64,000 bases of DNA from AP-15 sp963818695 (GTDB lineage Bacteria > Pseudomonadota > Alphaproteobacteria > ATCC43930 > CGMCC-115725). This document shows positions 17,764-26,204 of this stretch, in pieces. The stretch lies in NCBI GenBank assembly GCA_963818695.1, contig CAWFTG010000005.1:310001-374000 (forward strand), in the 5' to 3' direction. Position 1 is the stretch's first letter. Every line of letters begins with the position of its first letter. The notes under the pieces were generated by a model. That model saw nothing but the letters and a program-made list of their open reading frames with translations, was not told where the DNA came from and made no database searches. A program made the position numbers and the translations under genes.

Positions 17764-18855
17764 ATGGCTCAGGTCGTCATCCGCAGCTTGAACAAAAAGT
17801 TCGATGAGGTTCATGTCGTCAAGGACGTGAACCTCGATATTCGCGACAAGGAATTCATGGTCTTTGTCGGTCCTTCCGGCTGCGGCAAGACCACGACATT
17901 GAGGATGGTGGCGGGGCTCGAATCGATTACGTCGGGGCGAATCCTGATTGACGACAAGGTGATAAACGAGCTGCCGCCGATGGATCGCGACATCGCGATG
18001 GTGTTCCAAAACTACGCGCTCTATCCGCATATGAGCGTCTACGACAACATGGCCTTCGGCCTGAAGATGCGGAAATTCGACCGCGCCGATATCGCCAAGC
18101 GCGTGCAGGAGGCGGCCGAGATCCTCGGCATTCAGGAGCTTCTCCAGCGCAAGCCGCGGCAGCTTTCCGGCGGCCAGCGCCAGCGCGTTGCTCTCGGACG
18201 GGCGATCGTGCGGCACCCTCAGGTGTTCCTGTTCGACGAGCCGTTGTCGAACCTCGACGCCAAGCTGCGCGTCCAGATGCGCGTCGAGCTGAAGAAATTG
18301 CACGACCGGCTCGGCACCACCGCGATCTATGTGACGCACGATCAGGTCGAGGCGATGACCCTGGGCGACCGCGTCGTCGTCATGCGGGACGGCCTCGTGC
18401 AGCAGGTCGGCGAGCCGCTCGAGCTCTACAACGAGCCGGCCAACCGGTTTGTCGCCGGCTTCCTCGGCTCGCCGGCGATGAATTTCGCGACGGTCAAGGT
18501 CAACCGGGAAAATGGCGCGATCTGGGCCGCCAATGCCGGCATGCAGATCAAGGCTCCGCCCGAATATGCGAACCGGCTCGGCCGGTATGTGGGACAAGAG
18601 GTCACTCTCGGGATCCGGCCCGAGGATCTGCACGTGGCCTCGCCCGCCGATCCGACCGAGCTCGGCTTCGACGTCGTCGTCGAGGTCGTCGAGAAGCTCG
18701 GCTCGGAGATCCTGTTGGATGTCGCGGCCGGACCGGACACGATGGTCGCTTCCGTCGAGCCGAACGTGCGCGCCAAGATCCACGACCGTTTGCGTCTCGC
18801 GCTGAACCCGGAGCGCCTGCATTTCTTCGATATGCATTCGGAAGCGGCGATCTGA
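17764..18855 (+). CDS. Sugar-type ABC importer, ATP-binding protein (UgpC/MsmK type)
   Basis: A 363-residue ATPase with the extra C-terminal regulatory (TOBE-like) domain found in sugar importers. Walker A is GPSGCGKTT, the signature LSGGQRQRVALGR, Walker B VFLFDEPLSNLD, and the switch YVTHDQVEAMTLGDR. The C-terminal part contains GQEVTLGIRPEDLH, the family mark of the UgpC/MalK type. It energises import by the two permeases upstream. The following gene starts 26 bases later on the same strand and may be co-transcribed. Confidence 0.93.
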   Translation: MAQVVIRSLNKKFDEVHVVKDVNLDIRDKEFMVFVGPSGCGKTTTLRMVAGLESITSGRILIDDKVINELPPMDRDIAMVFQNYALYPHMSVYDNMAFGLKMRKFDRADIAKRVQEAAEILGIQELLQRKPRQLSGGQRQRVALGRAIVRHPQVFLFDEPLSNLDAKLRVQMRVELKKLHDRLGTTAIYVTHDQVEAMTLGDRVVVMRDGLVQQVGEPLELYNEPANRFVAGFLGSPAMNFATVKVNRENGAIWAANAGMQIKAPPEYANRLGRYVGQEVTLGIRPEDLHVASPADPTELGFDVVVEVVEKLGSEILLDVAAGPDTMVASVEPNVRAKIHDRLRLALNPERLHFFDMHSEAAI

Positions 18856-18880
18856 ACGAGGGATCTGGGAGAGGCGGCGC

Positions 18881-19315
18881 ATGCAAAGAAGCGTTGAGTG
18901 CGCGTGGATCGTCGGATTTTTCGGCTTGATTGCTGCCGCGAACGCACAAGCGCAACCGCCTGCGGCGGCTGGATCGCCCTATGACGGTACATATCGGCTG
19001 GTTTCCTCAGCGAACGTAAACGCAACTTACACGACGCGGAAGGGGCAGACCGGGCCATGTCCTAGCCGGCGAGCGGGGCCGCTCCATATCGTCAATGGGC
19101 ACGCGCAGTATAACAGCGCCACAGGCTTCCGGGTCACAGGAGCGGTCGGGCCCCAGGGCGAACTGGCGATGCGAGCGGAGGGGCCCAGCAGCTGGGCCAA
19201 CCAGCCCATCGACCTTAGCGTCAGCGGTACCGTAGACGCTGACGGCACCGCACGCGTCCGCCAGCTCAGCCACTCGTGCAGCTACGATTTCGTCTGGCAA
19301 AAAGCGGGCAGGTGA
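18881..19315 (+). CDS. Small exported protein, first of two tandem paralogues
   Basis: A 144-residue secreted protein of a family I know only as hypothetical. It has an N-terminal signal (AWIVGFFGLIAAANAQA) and a mature part with FDGTYRLVSSANVNATY-like start, GPCPSRRAGPLHIVNG, GPQGELAMR and a C-terminal SHSCSYDFVWQK. Two Cys (in GPCP and SHSCS) are conserved with the paralogue and could form a disulfide. It starts 26 bases after the ABC ATPase, so it may be part of the importer operon. No function can be given. Confidence 0.78.
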   Translation: MQRSVECAWIVGFFGLIAAANAQAQPPAAAGSPYDGTYRLVSSANVNATYTTRKGQTGPCPSRRAGPLHIVNGHAQYNSATGFRVTGAVGPQGELAMRAEGPSSWANQPIDLSVSGTVDADGTARVRQLSHSCSYDFVWQKAGR

Positions 19316-19346
19316 TATTAGGCTTAGTCGCTATCCGCTACTGTCC

Positions 19347-19428
19347 GTCATGCCCGCAAAACGGGAATCCAGGCCCGTGAGGCCGGGGCGATCGCCTGGA
19401 CCCCCGCTTTCGCGGGGATGACGATAAC
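19347..19428. repeat. Dispersed palindromic repeat between the tandem paralogues
   Basis: Long imperfect palindrome with arms CGTCATGCCCGC...GGGAATCCAGG and CCTGGACCCCCGC...GCGGGGATGACG. It has the same design as the element at about 16.8 kb. It lies in the gap between the two related secreted-protein genes. Confidence 0.75.
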
Positions 19429-19507
19429 CTGAGCGAATATGCGACTGGTCTCGACGCGGGCTGGGAGACAGAAACAAGAAAACGCCGCGAGATAGCAGGG
19501 GAAGCAC

Positions 19508-19966
19508 ATGGAAAAGCGCGTTGGATGGCTGTGCATCGCCGGATTTGTCGGTGTGGTTGCTGCCGCGGATGCGCAGACCGCATCGCCTCCGGCCGCCACC
19601 TCGCAATTTGACGGCACCTATGCGTTCGTCTCTGCAACGAAAGTGAATGAAACTTACACGACGACGAGATCAAACCGGGTAGGCCGATGTGGGGATTACC
19701 GGGGCCGGCCGCTCACCATCGTGAACGGCGAGATGCGCTATCCCACGCGCGGGCGCCTGACAGCGGCAGGGTTCGAAGGGAGGGTCGGGCCACAGGGGGA
19801 GCTGGCGATGCGATTGAACTCCACGCCGGCGAGTAGAGGAGCAGGAGCATCGCCAGGTGTAGAGATAACCATCCGCGGCAAAATAGACAGCAACGGCACG
19901 GTTCACGCGCGCCAAATGGGTTACTCTTGCAGCTACGATTTGATCTGGCGAAAAGAATCCAAGTAG
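19508..19966 (+). CDS. Small exported protein, second tandem paralogue
   Basis: A 152-residue protein clearly related to the preceding gene over its whole length: signal peptide (VGWLCIAGFVGVVAAADA), FDGTYAFVSATKVNETYTT, GRCGDYRGRPLTIVNG, GRVGPQGELAMR and SCSYDLIWRK. The pair looks like an old local duplication, since sequence divergence is considerable. The next feature is a dead copy of the sugar-binding protein, so it may once have headed a second importer operon. The function is not known. Confidence 0.78.
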   Translation: MEKRVGWLCIAGFVGVVAAADAQTASPPAATSQFDGTYAFVSATKVNETYTTTRSNRVGRCGDYRGRPLTIVNGEMRYPTRGRLTAAGFEGRVGPQGELAMRLNSTPASRGAGASPGVEITIRGKIDSNGTVHARQMGYSCSYDLIWRKESK

Positions 19967-19985
19967 AAACTCTGGATAGGGAGCA

Positions 19986-21327
19986 ATGATGCAATCCCTC
20001 GGTCGCCGCCGCTTATTGCGACTTTCCGGCCTCGGCGCGCTGACCGCCGCGAGCGGCGGCCTGGCCGGCATCCTCGCTTCCGGGCGGGCGCCGGCCTACG
20101 CGCAAGGGACGACCTTGCATTGGCTTAAATTCGTCGATTTCGTGCCGGTCTCCGATCAGCTCCTGCGCGGCAAGATCACCGAGCAATGCCAGAAAGACGC
20201 TCGGCATCAAATTCGACTCGAGACGATAAACGGCGACGGGGTTCAGGCGCGCATCACCTCGGCGATCCAGTCCGGAACGGGTCCCGACATCATATGGCGA
20301 TCAACAATTGGTCACAGCTCTACGCCGATAGCGTCGCCGATGTCAGCGACGTCGCCGAGGAGATCGGCAAGGCACAGGGCGGCTATTACGAGACAGCGCA
20401 CGCCGTCGCCTAATGACGGCAAGAAATGGATTGCCGTTCCGATACACGATTGTCGGCGTGCAGATGACCAACCGCACCTCCTGGTTGAAGGAAATGGGCT
20501 ACGGTCCCGAAAAATTCCCCCAAACTTGGGAGGAGTATCGTGCCGTCGGCAAAGAGCTCAAGCCCAAGGGTCATCCCTACGGACAGACCCTCGCCCACGC
20601 CTTCGGTGACGGTCCCGCCTTTTGGTATCCGTACCTCTGGTCGTGGGGCGGCAAGGAGGTCGAAGCGGATGGCAAGACCGTGGTGCTCAGCAGCCAGGAG
20701 ACGGTCGAATTGGTCAAATTCGCGGTTCGGTTTTGGAAGGAGTGCTTCGACGAGGGTGCTTTCTCTTGGGACGATGCCGGCAACAACCGCGCCTTCCTGT
20801 CCAACACGATCAGCGCGACCAACAACGCCGCTTCCATCTATATCGCTGGCAAAGAGCAAGCCCGAGACCTATCTGACCGAGACAGGGAAGCCCATCAAGG
20901 ATGACATCTTCCACACCCCACTTCCCAAAGGTGCCGCTGGCCAGTTCAGCTGCCACGTGCCGTTCTCCGACATGGTCTCGGCTTATACGCAAAAATCAGA
21001 AAGCCGCGAAGGATTTCCTGCGCTGGTTCCACGTCCAAAGAAATCTACGAACAATGGTGGTCACCTCGCAGCAGGGCTTCTCCGTCGGCGCAACGAAAAT
21101 GTGGAAGGACGACAAGCTGTGGCAGGTCGACCCCGTCATGGCGCCCTTTCGCACCGCGGCGGAAAGCGGACGCTTTGCCGGCTATGCAGGGCCGGCCGGA
21201 CCGGGGGGCCGCCGAGGTCATCTCGAAATACATCATCGTCGATATGTACACCAAAGCCGTCCAGGGAATGCCGGCCGAGGACGCCGTCAAATGGGCGCAT
21301 GGAGAGCTTGTTAAGATCTACGTCTGA
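19986..21327 (+). pseudogene. Decayed second sugar-binding protein (paralogue of the one at 14.5 kb)
   Basis: The pieces align end to end with the intact binding protein at 14478-15803: Tat signal GRRRLLRLSGLGALTAAS, then INNWSQLYADSVADVSDVAEE, FWYPYLWSWGGKEVE, and the C-terminal AEDAVKWAHGELVKIYV. The frame changes about ten times: a compensating pair near 20190-20213, then near 20290, 20408 (followed by TAA/TGA), 20450, 20850 and 20995, another pair near 21030-21050, and one in the G-run near 21205. There is no permease or ATPase behind it. This density of indels, far above the window's average, marks true decay after loss of selection unless the assembly is bad here. Confidence 0.88.
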
Positions 21328-21621
21328 ACTTTTTATAGACCTCAGCCGCTCCACTACGGCGGCGGAGGCCAGCCACTAAAACCGGATGGTGCGGGAGGTG
21401 CAACAGATTATCTGGGCTGCGGTCGTTGCTATATAGGCGACACTGAAATTGCCATAATGTTCGTGTCTCATGAGGGGTCGGAAGGCGCCGATGGCCCGGC
21501 GCGGGGCAGCCGCGAAGAGGAGCGATGGCTGTTATTTCGCTGCAAAAAACAGCAGAAACAGCTGGAAGGATTGAACTGACTCCACCCATTGAGACCAAGT
21601 ACCGACCAGAGAGTGCGACGG

Positions 21622-22851
21622 ATGGATCTCATCGTACGCAATGTTCGGCTCCCGGATAGCCGCACGGTGGAGCCGGTGGACATCGGTGTTGCGGGCGGGA
21701 AGATTGTAGCCATCGAGAAAGGTTTGGCGGCAGAGGCGGAGACGTACAACGCCGAGGGGCGGCTGGCCTGCGGCGGGCTGATCGAGACGCACATCCATCT
21801 CGACAAATCCCGCATCATCGGCCGCGCGTCGCCCGAAACCGGGCGCAGGATCAGCCCGATGAAGCAGGTCGCGGCTTTGAAAAGCAGCTTTACCGTCGAG
21901 GATGTGCGCGCTAGGGCGGAGCGTACGCTTGCCGAATGCATCCTCCACGGCGCGACGCGGATGCGCACCCAAGTCGAGGTCGACCCCGCTATCGGGTTGC
22001 GCGGATTTGAAGGGATACAGTCGCTGATTGCCGAGTACGGGTGGGCCATCGAGATCGAAATCTGCGTTTTTCCGCAGGACGGGCTGACCAATTATCCCGG
22101 CACTGACGAGTTGTTGGTCGAGGCTCTGAAACGCGGCGCCCGAGTTATCGGGGGCGCGCCGCGATACGACACCGACCATGCCGGTCAGATCCGGCGGATC
22201 TTCGAGCTTGCCCGCGAATTCGATGTTGATACCGATATCCATCTCGATGTCGGCGACACGCCGGAGGCAATGGACATCCATCTCGTCTGCGAACTGACCG
22301 AGCAATACCGCCGCGGCGGACGGGTGGCGGTCGGCCACATGGCCAAACTGTCGACGATGCCGCCGAGCGAGGTCGCAGCCTTGGCGCGCCGCCTGGCCGA
22401 TACCGGGGTAGCGGTTACCGTCCTGCCGTTGACCGACCTTTTCGTCATGGGACGGGACCAGGACCACAACGTCCGCCGTGGCGTAGCCGACGCCAATTTT
22501 CTCGTCGAGCATGGCGTCAATTGTTCGCTGTCGACCAACAATGTGCTCAATCCGGTGACGCCCTATGGCGATTGCTCGCTCATCCGCATGGCAAATCTCC
22601 ATGCCAACGTCCTGCAGATCGCACAGCCGGCACAGCTGCGCGAAATATTCGCGATGCTGACGGAGCGCTCGGCACGGCTCCTCAACCTGAGGGACTACGG
22701 GATCGTCGTCGGCAACCCAGCCGATATCGTCGTCATCGATGCTGGGTCACCCGAACAGGCAGTCGCGGAGATCCGCCAACCGCTCGCGGTCTTCAAGCGC
22801 GGGCGACGGACGGTCAAGCGGCAGCCGGCCGAACTCGTGCGGCCGGTCTAG
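21622..22851 (+). CDS. Cytosine deaminase-like amidohydrolase
   Basis: A 409-residue amidohydrolase of the cytosine deaminase/isocytosine-like branch. Metal-site and family motifs are GLIETHIHLDKS, the central THIHLDVGDT-like DTDIHLDVGD with its His, VAVGHMAKLS and the late Asn/Asp-rich STNNVLNPVTPYGDCS. The start at ATG 21622 (MDLIVRNVRLPD) fits the family's small N-terminal beta-sandwich. Members hydrolyse amino groups of pyrimidines, triazines or related rings; the substrate here is open. It begins about 295 bases after the dead binding-protein gene. Confidence 0.87.
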   Translation: MDLIVRNVRLPDSRTVEPVDIGVAGGKIVAIEKGLAAEAETYNAEGRLACGGLIETHIHLDKSRIIGRASPETGRRISPMKQVAALKSSFTVEDVRARAERTLAECILHGATRMRTQVEVDPAIGLRGFEGIQSLIAEYGWAIEIEICVFPQDGLTNYPGTDELLVEALKRGARVIGGAPRYDTDHAGQIRRIFELAREFDVDTDIHLDVGDTPEAMDIHLVCELTEQYRRGGRVAVGHMAKLSTMPPSEVAALARRLADTGVAVTVLPLTDLFVMGRDQDHNVRRGVADANFLVEHGVNCSLSTNNVLNPVTPYGDCSLIRMANLHANVLQIAQPAQLREIFAMLTERSARLLNLRDYGIVVGNPADIVVIDAGSPEQAVAEIRQPLAVFKRGRRTVKRQPAELVRPV

Positions 22852-22899
22852 AACCTCACGCGTCATCTGGGACGAAATGACCCAGACCCGATACCTCCT

Positions 22900-23127
22900 T
22901 CACGCGCCGATGGTCACCTCATTGACGGCGCCGCAGCAAGGGCATTCCGTCTCGATCGAGGCGATGCGCTGTCCCGAACCGATGCTCGCCGCAATGACGA
23001 ACTCGCAAACGCCGCAGACATAGTCGGTGTCGCCACTTCCGGTAAAGAGCGGTCCGGCTCCTGCCGGTGCGATCCAGGGCGGCGGTAAAATCGCGTCACG
23101 AACAATTTTCAACTTGATCTGCGGCAT
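22900..23127 (-). CDS. Small zinc-ribbon protein, unknown function
   Basis: Encodes about 75 residues from MPQIKLKIVRD. Two Cys pairs, YVCGVCEF and ECPCCGAVNEV, separated by about 18 residues, look like a zinc ribbon. I do not recognise a named family. The frame could be extended nine codons upstream (MWTVGDLSQ). It is convergent with the amidohydrolase and divergent from the retropepsin gene. The coding call rests mainly on the paired CxxC motifs. Confidence 0.6.
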   Translation of the reverse strand: MPQIKLKIVRDAILPPPWIAPAGAGPLFTGSGDTDYVCGVCEFVIAASIGSGQRIASIETECPCCGAVNEVTIGA

Positions 23128-23234
23128 TTGTGATAGATCACCAACGGTCCACAATTCATCATGATTATAGCATCTCTGGGCGACGCTGTATCCTCAAGCC
23201 GAACTCGGCGCGACGCTTGAGAAGGAGCGAAGTC

Positions 23235-23927
23235 ATGAACAGGATGGCCTTGGCATTCGCTGTCTTGGTGCTGGGCAACGCTGCTGCCGCGCCGCAAGAA
23301 TTGACGAAGTGCGTCGCCGGTCAGCATGTCATCGACAAAGAGGACAGGTCCGGTGTAATCGTCGCCGACGATAGTAAGCTCTGCCAAGTAAAATACGCAG
23401 ATGGTCAGATTTATAGTTGGATATTCTGGAACCTTCGTCCTACGGCGGCCCCTGCCGAAGCCGGGTTGGTGACCCCAATGGCGAGAGTGCCCGATGCGGT
23501 GATGGGCGCACCGCTGTCGACCAACGCTCCTCCGGCGCTTACCGTTCTTAGACCGCCTTCCAACCGCACACTGGTTTACCGCGCCGACCGGCGCGGACAC
23601 TTCAGCTTGACGGCCACAGTCAACGGCGCCCCAACTCGCTTCGTCGTCGATACCGGTGCGAGCCTCGTCGCCCTAACTCTCGACGATGCCCGCGCCGCAG
23701 GGATCGGGCGCAGCGAGCTCAGCTTCAATCAGCTTAGCCAGACTGCCAATGGCCGGGTGCGTTTCGCGCCGGTGATGCTGCGCGAGGTTCGCATCGAGCC
23801 GCTCTCGATCGAAAACGTGCCGGCCGCAGTGATCGAAAATCTGGATCAGTCGCTGCTGGGGATGAGTTTTCTCAAGCGTCTGAAGGGCTTCGAGATGCGC
23901 GAAGGGGCGCTAACGATCAGCTGGTAA
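23235..23927 (+). CDS. Retropepsin-like aspartic protease, exported
   Basis: A 230-residue protein with a signal peptide (MALAFAVLVLGNAAAAPQ) and a C-terminal clan AA aspartic protease domain. The active-site motif is RFVVDTGASLVALT with the catalytic Asp139, and the domain ends with LLGMSFLKRLKGFEMREGALTI, as in the TIGR02281 family. These act as dimers in the periplasm or membrane; the target is unknown. The region before the domain has one Cys pair and a Pro-rich linker. RBS GAAGGAGCGA precedes ATG 23235. Confidence 0.87.
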   Translation: MNRMALAFAVLVLGNAAAAPQELTKCVAGQHVIDKEDRSGVIVADDSKLCQVKYADGQIYSWIFWNLRPTAAPAEAGLVTPMARVPDAVMGAPLSTNAPPALTVLRPPSNRTLVYRADRRGHFSLTATVNGAPTRFVVDTGASLVALTLDDARAAGIGRSELSFNQLSQTANGRVRFAPVMLREVRIEPLSIENVPAAVIENLDQSLLGMSFLKRLKGFEMREGALTISW

Positions 23928-23972
23928 TCGGGCTCGGCCGAATAGCGACGCAATACTCAGTCAGGTCGCAAG

Positions 23973-24404
23973 TCAGCGTTCGAGGATGATATCGACCCGG
24001 CGGTTATAGACAGTCGGATCGCTTGATCCGGTCTGGCCTATCGGCTCCTGCCGGATCATCGTCCGCGCAATACCGTCCTCTTCGAGCTGGTCCGCGACAA
24101 TGGAACTCCGCGTCTGCGCGAGATATTTGTTGGTCTCCGGTCTGCCAGTGGCGCTCGCGCGGGCTTGGACAACAATAATTTTCGCACCGAACTCCCGCGC
24201 CCGCTTTGCGGCATCGGCGATTGTCGCTTTTGCTTCATCGGACAGGTTCGCACTGAATTCGTCGAAATACACCAGGAAACGAGGGATCTCGGCGGCAGGG
24301 GTATTCGCTGGTGTCTGCGCGCTCGCTAAAGTCGCTCCCGCAAGCGCGACGAACAGAAAAGTCACTCGGCAGAAATTTGCCATTCCACAGCTCATAGCGT
24401 CCAT
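23973..24404 (-). CDS. OmpA-family C-terminal domain protein, exported
   Basis: About 143 residues: a signal peptide (FLFVALAGATLASAQT) and then almost exactly one OmpA-like peptidoglycan-binding domain. The domain shows FLVYFDEFSANLSDEAK at the start, IVVQARASATG in the middle and YNRRVDIILER at the end, which fits the usual NRRVEI finish. It would anchor to peptidoglycan in the periplasm. Start options in frame are 24404, 24395 and 24383; I took the first with GAGGGGG just upstream. Convergent with the retropepsin gene. Confidence 0.82.
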   Translation of the reverse strand: MDAMSCGMANFCRVTFLFVALAGATLASAQTPANTPAAEIPRFLVYFDEFSANLSDEAKATIADAAKRAREFGAKIIVVQARASATGRPETNKYLAQTRSSIVADQLEEDGIARTMIRQEPIGQTGSSDPTVYNRRVDIILER

Positions 24405-24529
24405 CGCCCCCTCACGATGAATTGCACTGTCTACCGAAAGCATTGGTGCAAATGATTTATCTCCTTTATCACGATCGACACGGCGCGACAAGTCGGCTCG
24501 CGCCAGTCGGCTCGCGGTTGGCACAACCC

Positions 24530-25609
24530 TCAGCGACGAGGCGCGGCAATATCGTTGTCTGGTCTATTCGCCTCCGCCATCCACGACAGCAGCAAGGTGT
24601 ATGCCACCGCCAGCACCACCGGGCCGAGGAAGATGCCGACCAGACCAAAAGCAATGAGGCCGCCGATCACCCCGGCGAGCAGCAGAAGCAGCGGCAGGTG
24701 GGCCCCCCTGCGGATCAGCAACGGGCGCACGACGCTGTCCGCTGTGCTGAGGAGCACGCTCCAGATCACAAGGACCGTACCCCAGACCAATTCACCGCTC
24801 CAATAGAGCCAGACCACCGCTGGAACCAGCACCGGCAACGGTCCGAGCTGGGCGATGCAGAGCATGAACATCACCGCGGTCAGCACTGCAGCGAATGGCA
24901 CGCCTGCCAATGCCAAACCAAGGCCGCCCAGCACCGATTGCCCGACCGCGGTCACCACCACGCCGAGAGCGACGCTGCGGATAGCTTGACCTGCCAGGAG
25001 GACCGATTGCTCACCCCGCTCGCCGGCAAGGCGATGACCAAACCGGCGGACGAGGCTGGCCGCGCGCTCGCCGCATCCGTAGAGGATCACAGCGATAATG
25101 ACGGTCAGGACGAACTGTACGAACAGCACCCCAAACCCGCCCAGTGCGCTGACGAACCAAGCAGCGGCGCCGCCCGCGTAAGGCGCCGCCTTGGCCACCA
25201 ATGGCTCGATCCCGCTGGCCGCAGCGCTTGCCCAAAGCGAGGCGGCATACGCCCCAAAGAACGGCAATCCGGCCAGCCAATGCGGCGGTGGCGGCAGCTG
25301 AAAGGATGCCATAGAGGCTGCCCAGCTGGCAATGCGGTCGAAATGTTGTGTAATCGTTGCGATCGCCAGCCAAAACGGTAACACAAAGATCACCAGCAGT
25401 GCGATGGTCATCACCGCAACCGCCAGCCCGCGCTTGTGCCAGAGCCGCAGCTGGACGTGCAGCATGATGGGCCAGGTGGCGACGACCAGCGTCGTCGCCC
25501 AAATGATCGCCGGCAGAAACGGCCATAATATCCAGAACGAGGTCGCTATCAACCCGCCGACGAAGAGGACGGCAAGTGTGGTACGGGTAAGCTCGGAATG
25601 TGCTTCCAT
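24530..25609 (-). CDS. AI-2E family transporter
   Basis: A 359-residue membrane protein of the AI-2E/YdiK family. It has the paired N-terminal hydrophobic segments (LAVLFVGGLIATSFWILWPFLPAIIWA), the long cytosolic-periplasmic middle and a C-terminal block of helices with GGLIAFGLVGIFLGPVVLAVAYTLL. Family members export small molecules or act as antiporters; the name is historical and does not prove autoinducer transport. It is transcribed alone. Confidence 0.88.
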   Translation of the reverse strand: MEAHSELTRTTLAVLFVGGLIATSFWILWPFLPAIIWATTLVVATWPIMLHVQLRLWHKRGLAVAVMTIALLVIFVLPFWLAIATITQHFDRIASWAASMASFQLPPPPHWLAGLPFFGAYAASLWASAAASGIEPLVAKAAPYAGGAAAWFVSALGGFGVLFVQFVLTVIIAVILYGCGERAASLVRRFGHRLAGERGEQSVLLAGQAIRSVALGVVVTAVGQSVLGGLGLALAGVPFAAVLTAVMFMLCIAQLGPLPVLVPAVVWLYWSGELVWGTVLVIWSVLLSTADSVVRPLLIRRGAHLPLLLLLAGVIGGLIAFGLVGIFLGPVVLAVAYTLLLSWMAEANRPDNDIAAPRR

Positions 25610-25650
25610 GCCGGCGGTCGGCTCGGCGTCATCTCGCGCGCGGTCGGATC

Positions 25651-25895
25651 AGGGGCGCACCATCACCTGAAACCGATGCCCGTCAGGGTCGCAGAGGTAG
25701 ATGCAGCGATCATGGCCGGGACGACCGCTGACCGCGATCCCGCGCTGCTCCAATTCGGCCTTCAGCTTCTGGAAGGTCCCCTGCCGCCACATTGAATGCC
25801 AGATGATGCGGATCAGTCACGGCGAGCCGGCCCAGCCGGCCCACTGTCTTTCGGCGGCGTCGGCAATGCCGATCAAAGCCGCTGCAGATAACCAA
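25651..25895 (-). pseudogene. Remnant of a VOC/glyoxalase-fold protein
   Basis: On the minus strand the last 45 or so codons read FQKLKAELEQRGI...RCIYLCDPDGHRFQVMVRP and end at 25651, a clear C-terminal half of a vicinal-oxygen-chelate domain with the metal region in CDPDGHRFQ. Upstream the frame shifts near 25795; RLAVTDPHHLAFN is the matching continuation in the other frame. The N-terminal half of the domain is not recognisable. It looks like an eroded gene next to the tRNA. Confidence 0.7.
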
Positions 25896-26045
25896 TTACC
25901 CTTCAGATGCGAAGCGGAAGCCCGCAAATGAAGTTGCCAGATCACCCCGATGCCCTGCCGGGCGAGCAGCCGCCTTGCGATGGTTTCAACCACTGTCGGC
26001 TGTTTCATTCAGCGGCCCACCTTCGATGCGCTGTATTGGACCAGA

Positions 26046-26120
26046 TGGTGCCCCGAGTCGGATTTGAACCAACGACCTACCGCTTACGAAGCGGGTGCTC
26101 TACCGCTGAGCTACCGGGGC
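26046..26120 (-). tRNA. tRNA-Thr (CGT)
   Basis: The minus strand folds as a tRNA. The acceptor GCCCCGG pairs with TCGGGGC; the D-arm is GCTC-AGCGGTA-GAGC; the anticodon loop TTCGTAA carries CGT, which reads ACG (Thr); the T-arm is GTTGG-TTCAAAT-CCGAC. The discriminator is A, and CCA is encoded in the DNA (26048-26046). The 27-43 pair is a C-U mismatch. No integrase or duplicated 3' end is nearby. Confidence 0.95.
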
Positions 26121-26204
26121 AGCGACCGGTAGGCGACCGCAGCGCCCACCGGAATGAGCTTTTAACGTCTAATCCCGCCGTCGCCAAGCCGATTCGCGAC
26201 TGAG

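Noticed and set aside
26046..26120. tRNA-Thr as an integration site
   Set aside because: No integrase and no repeated tRNA 3' end nearby.
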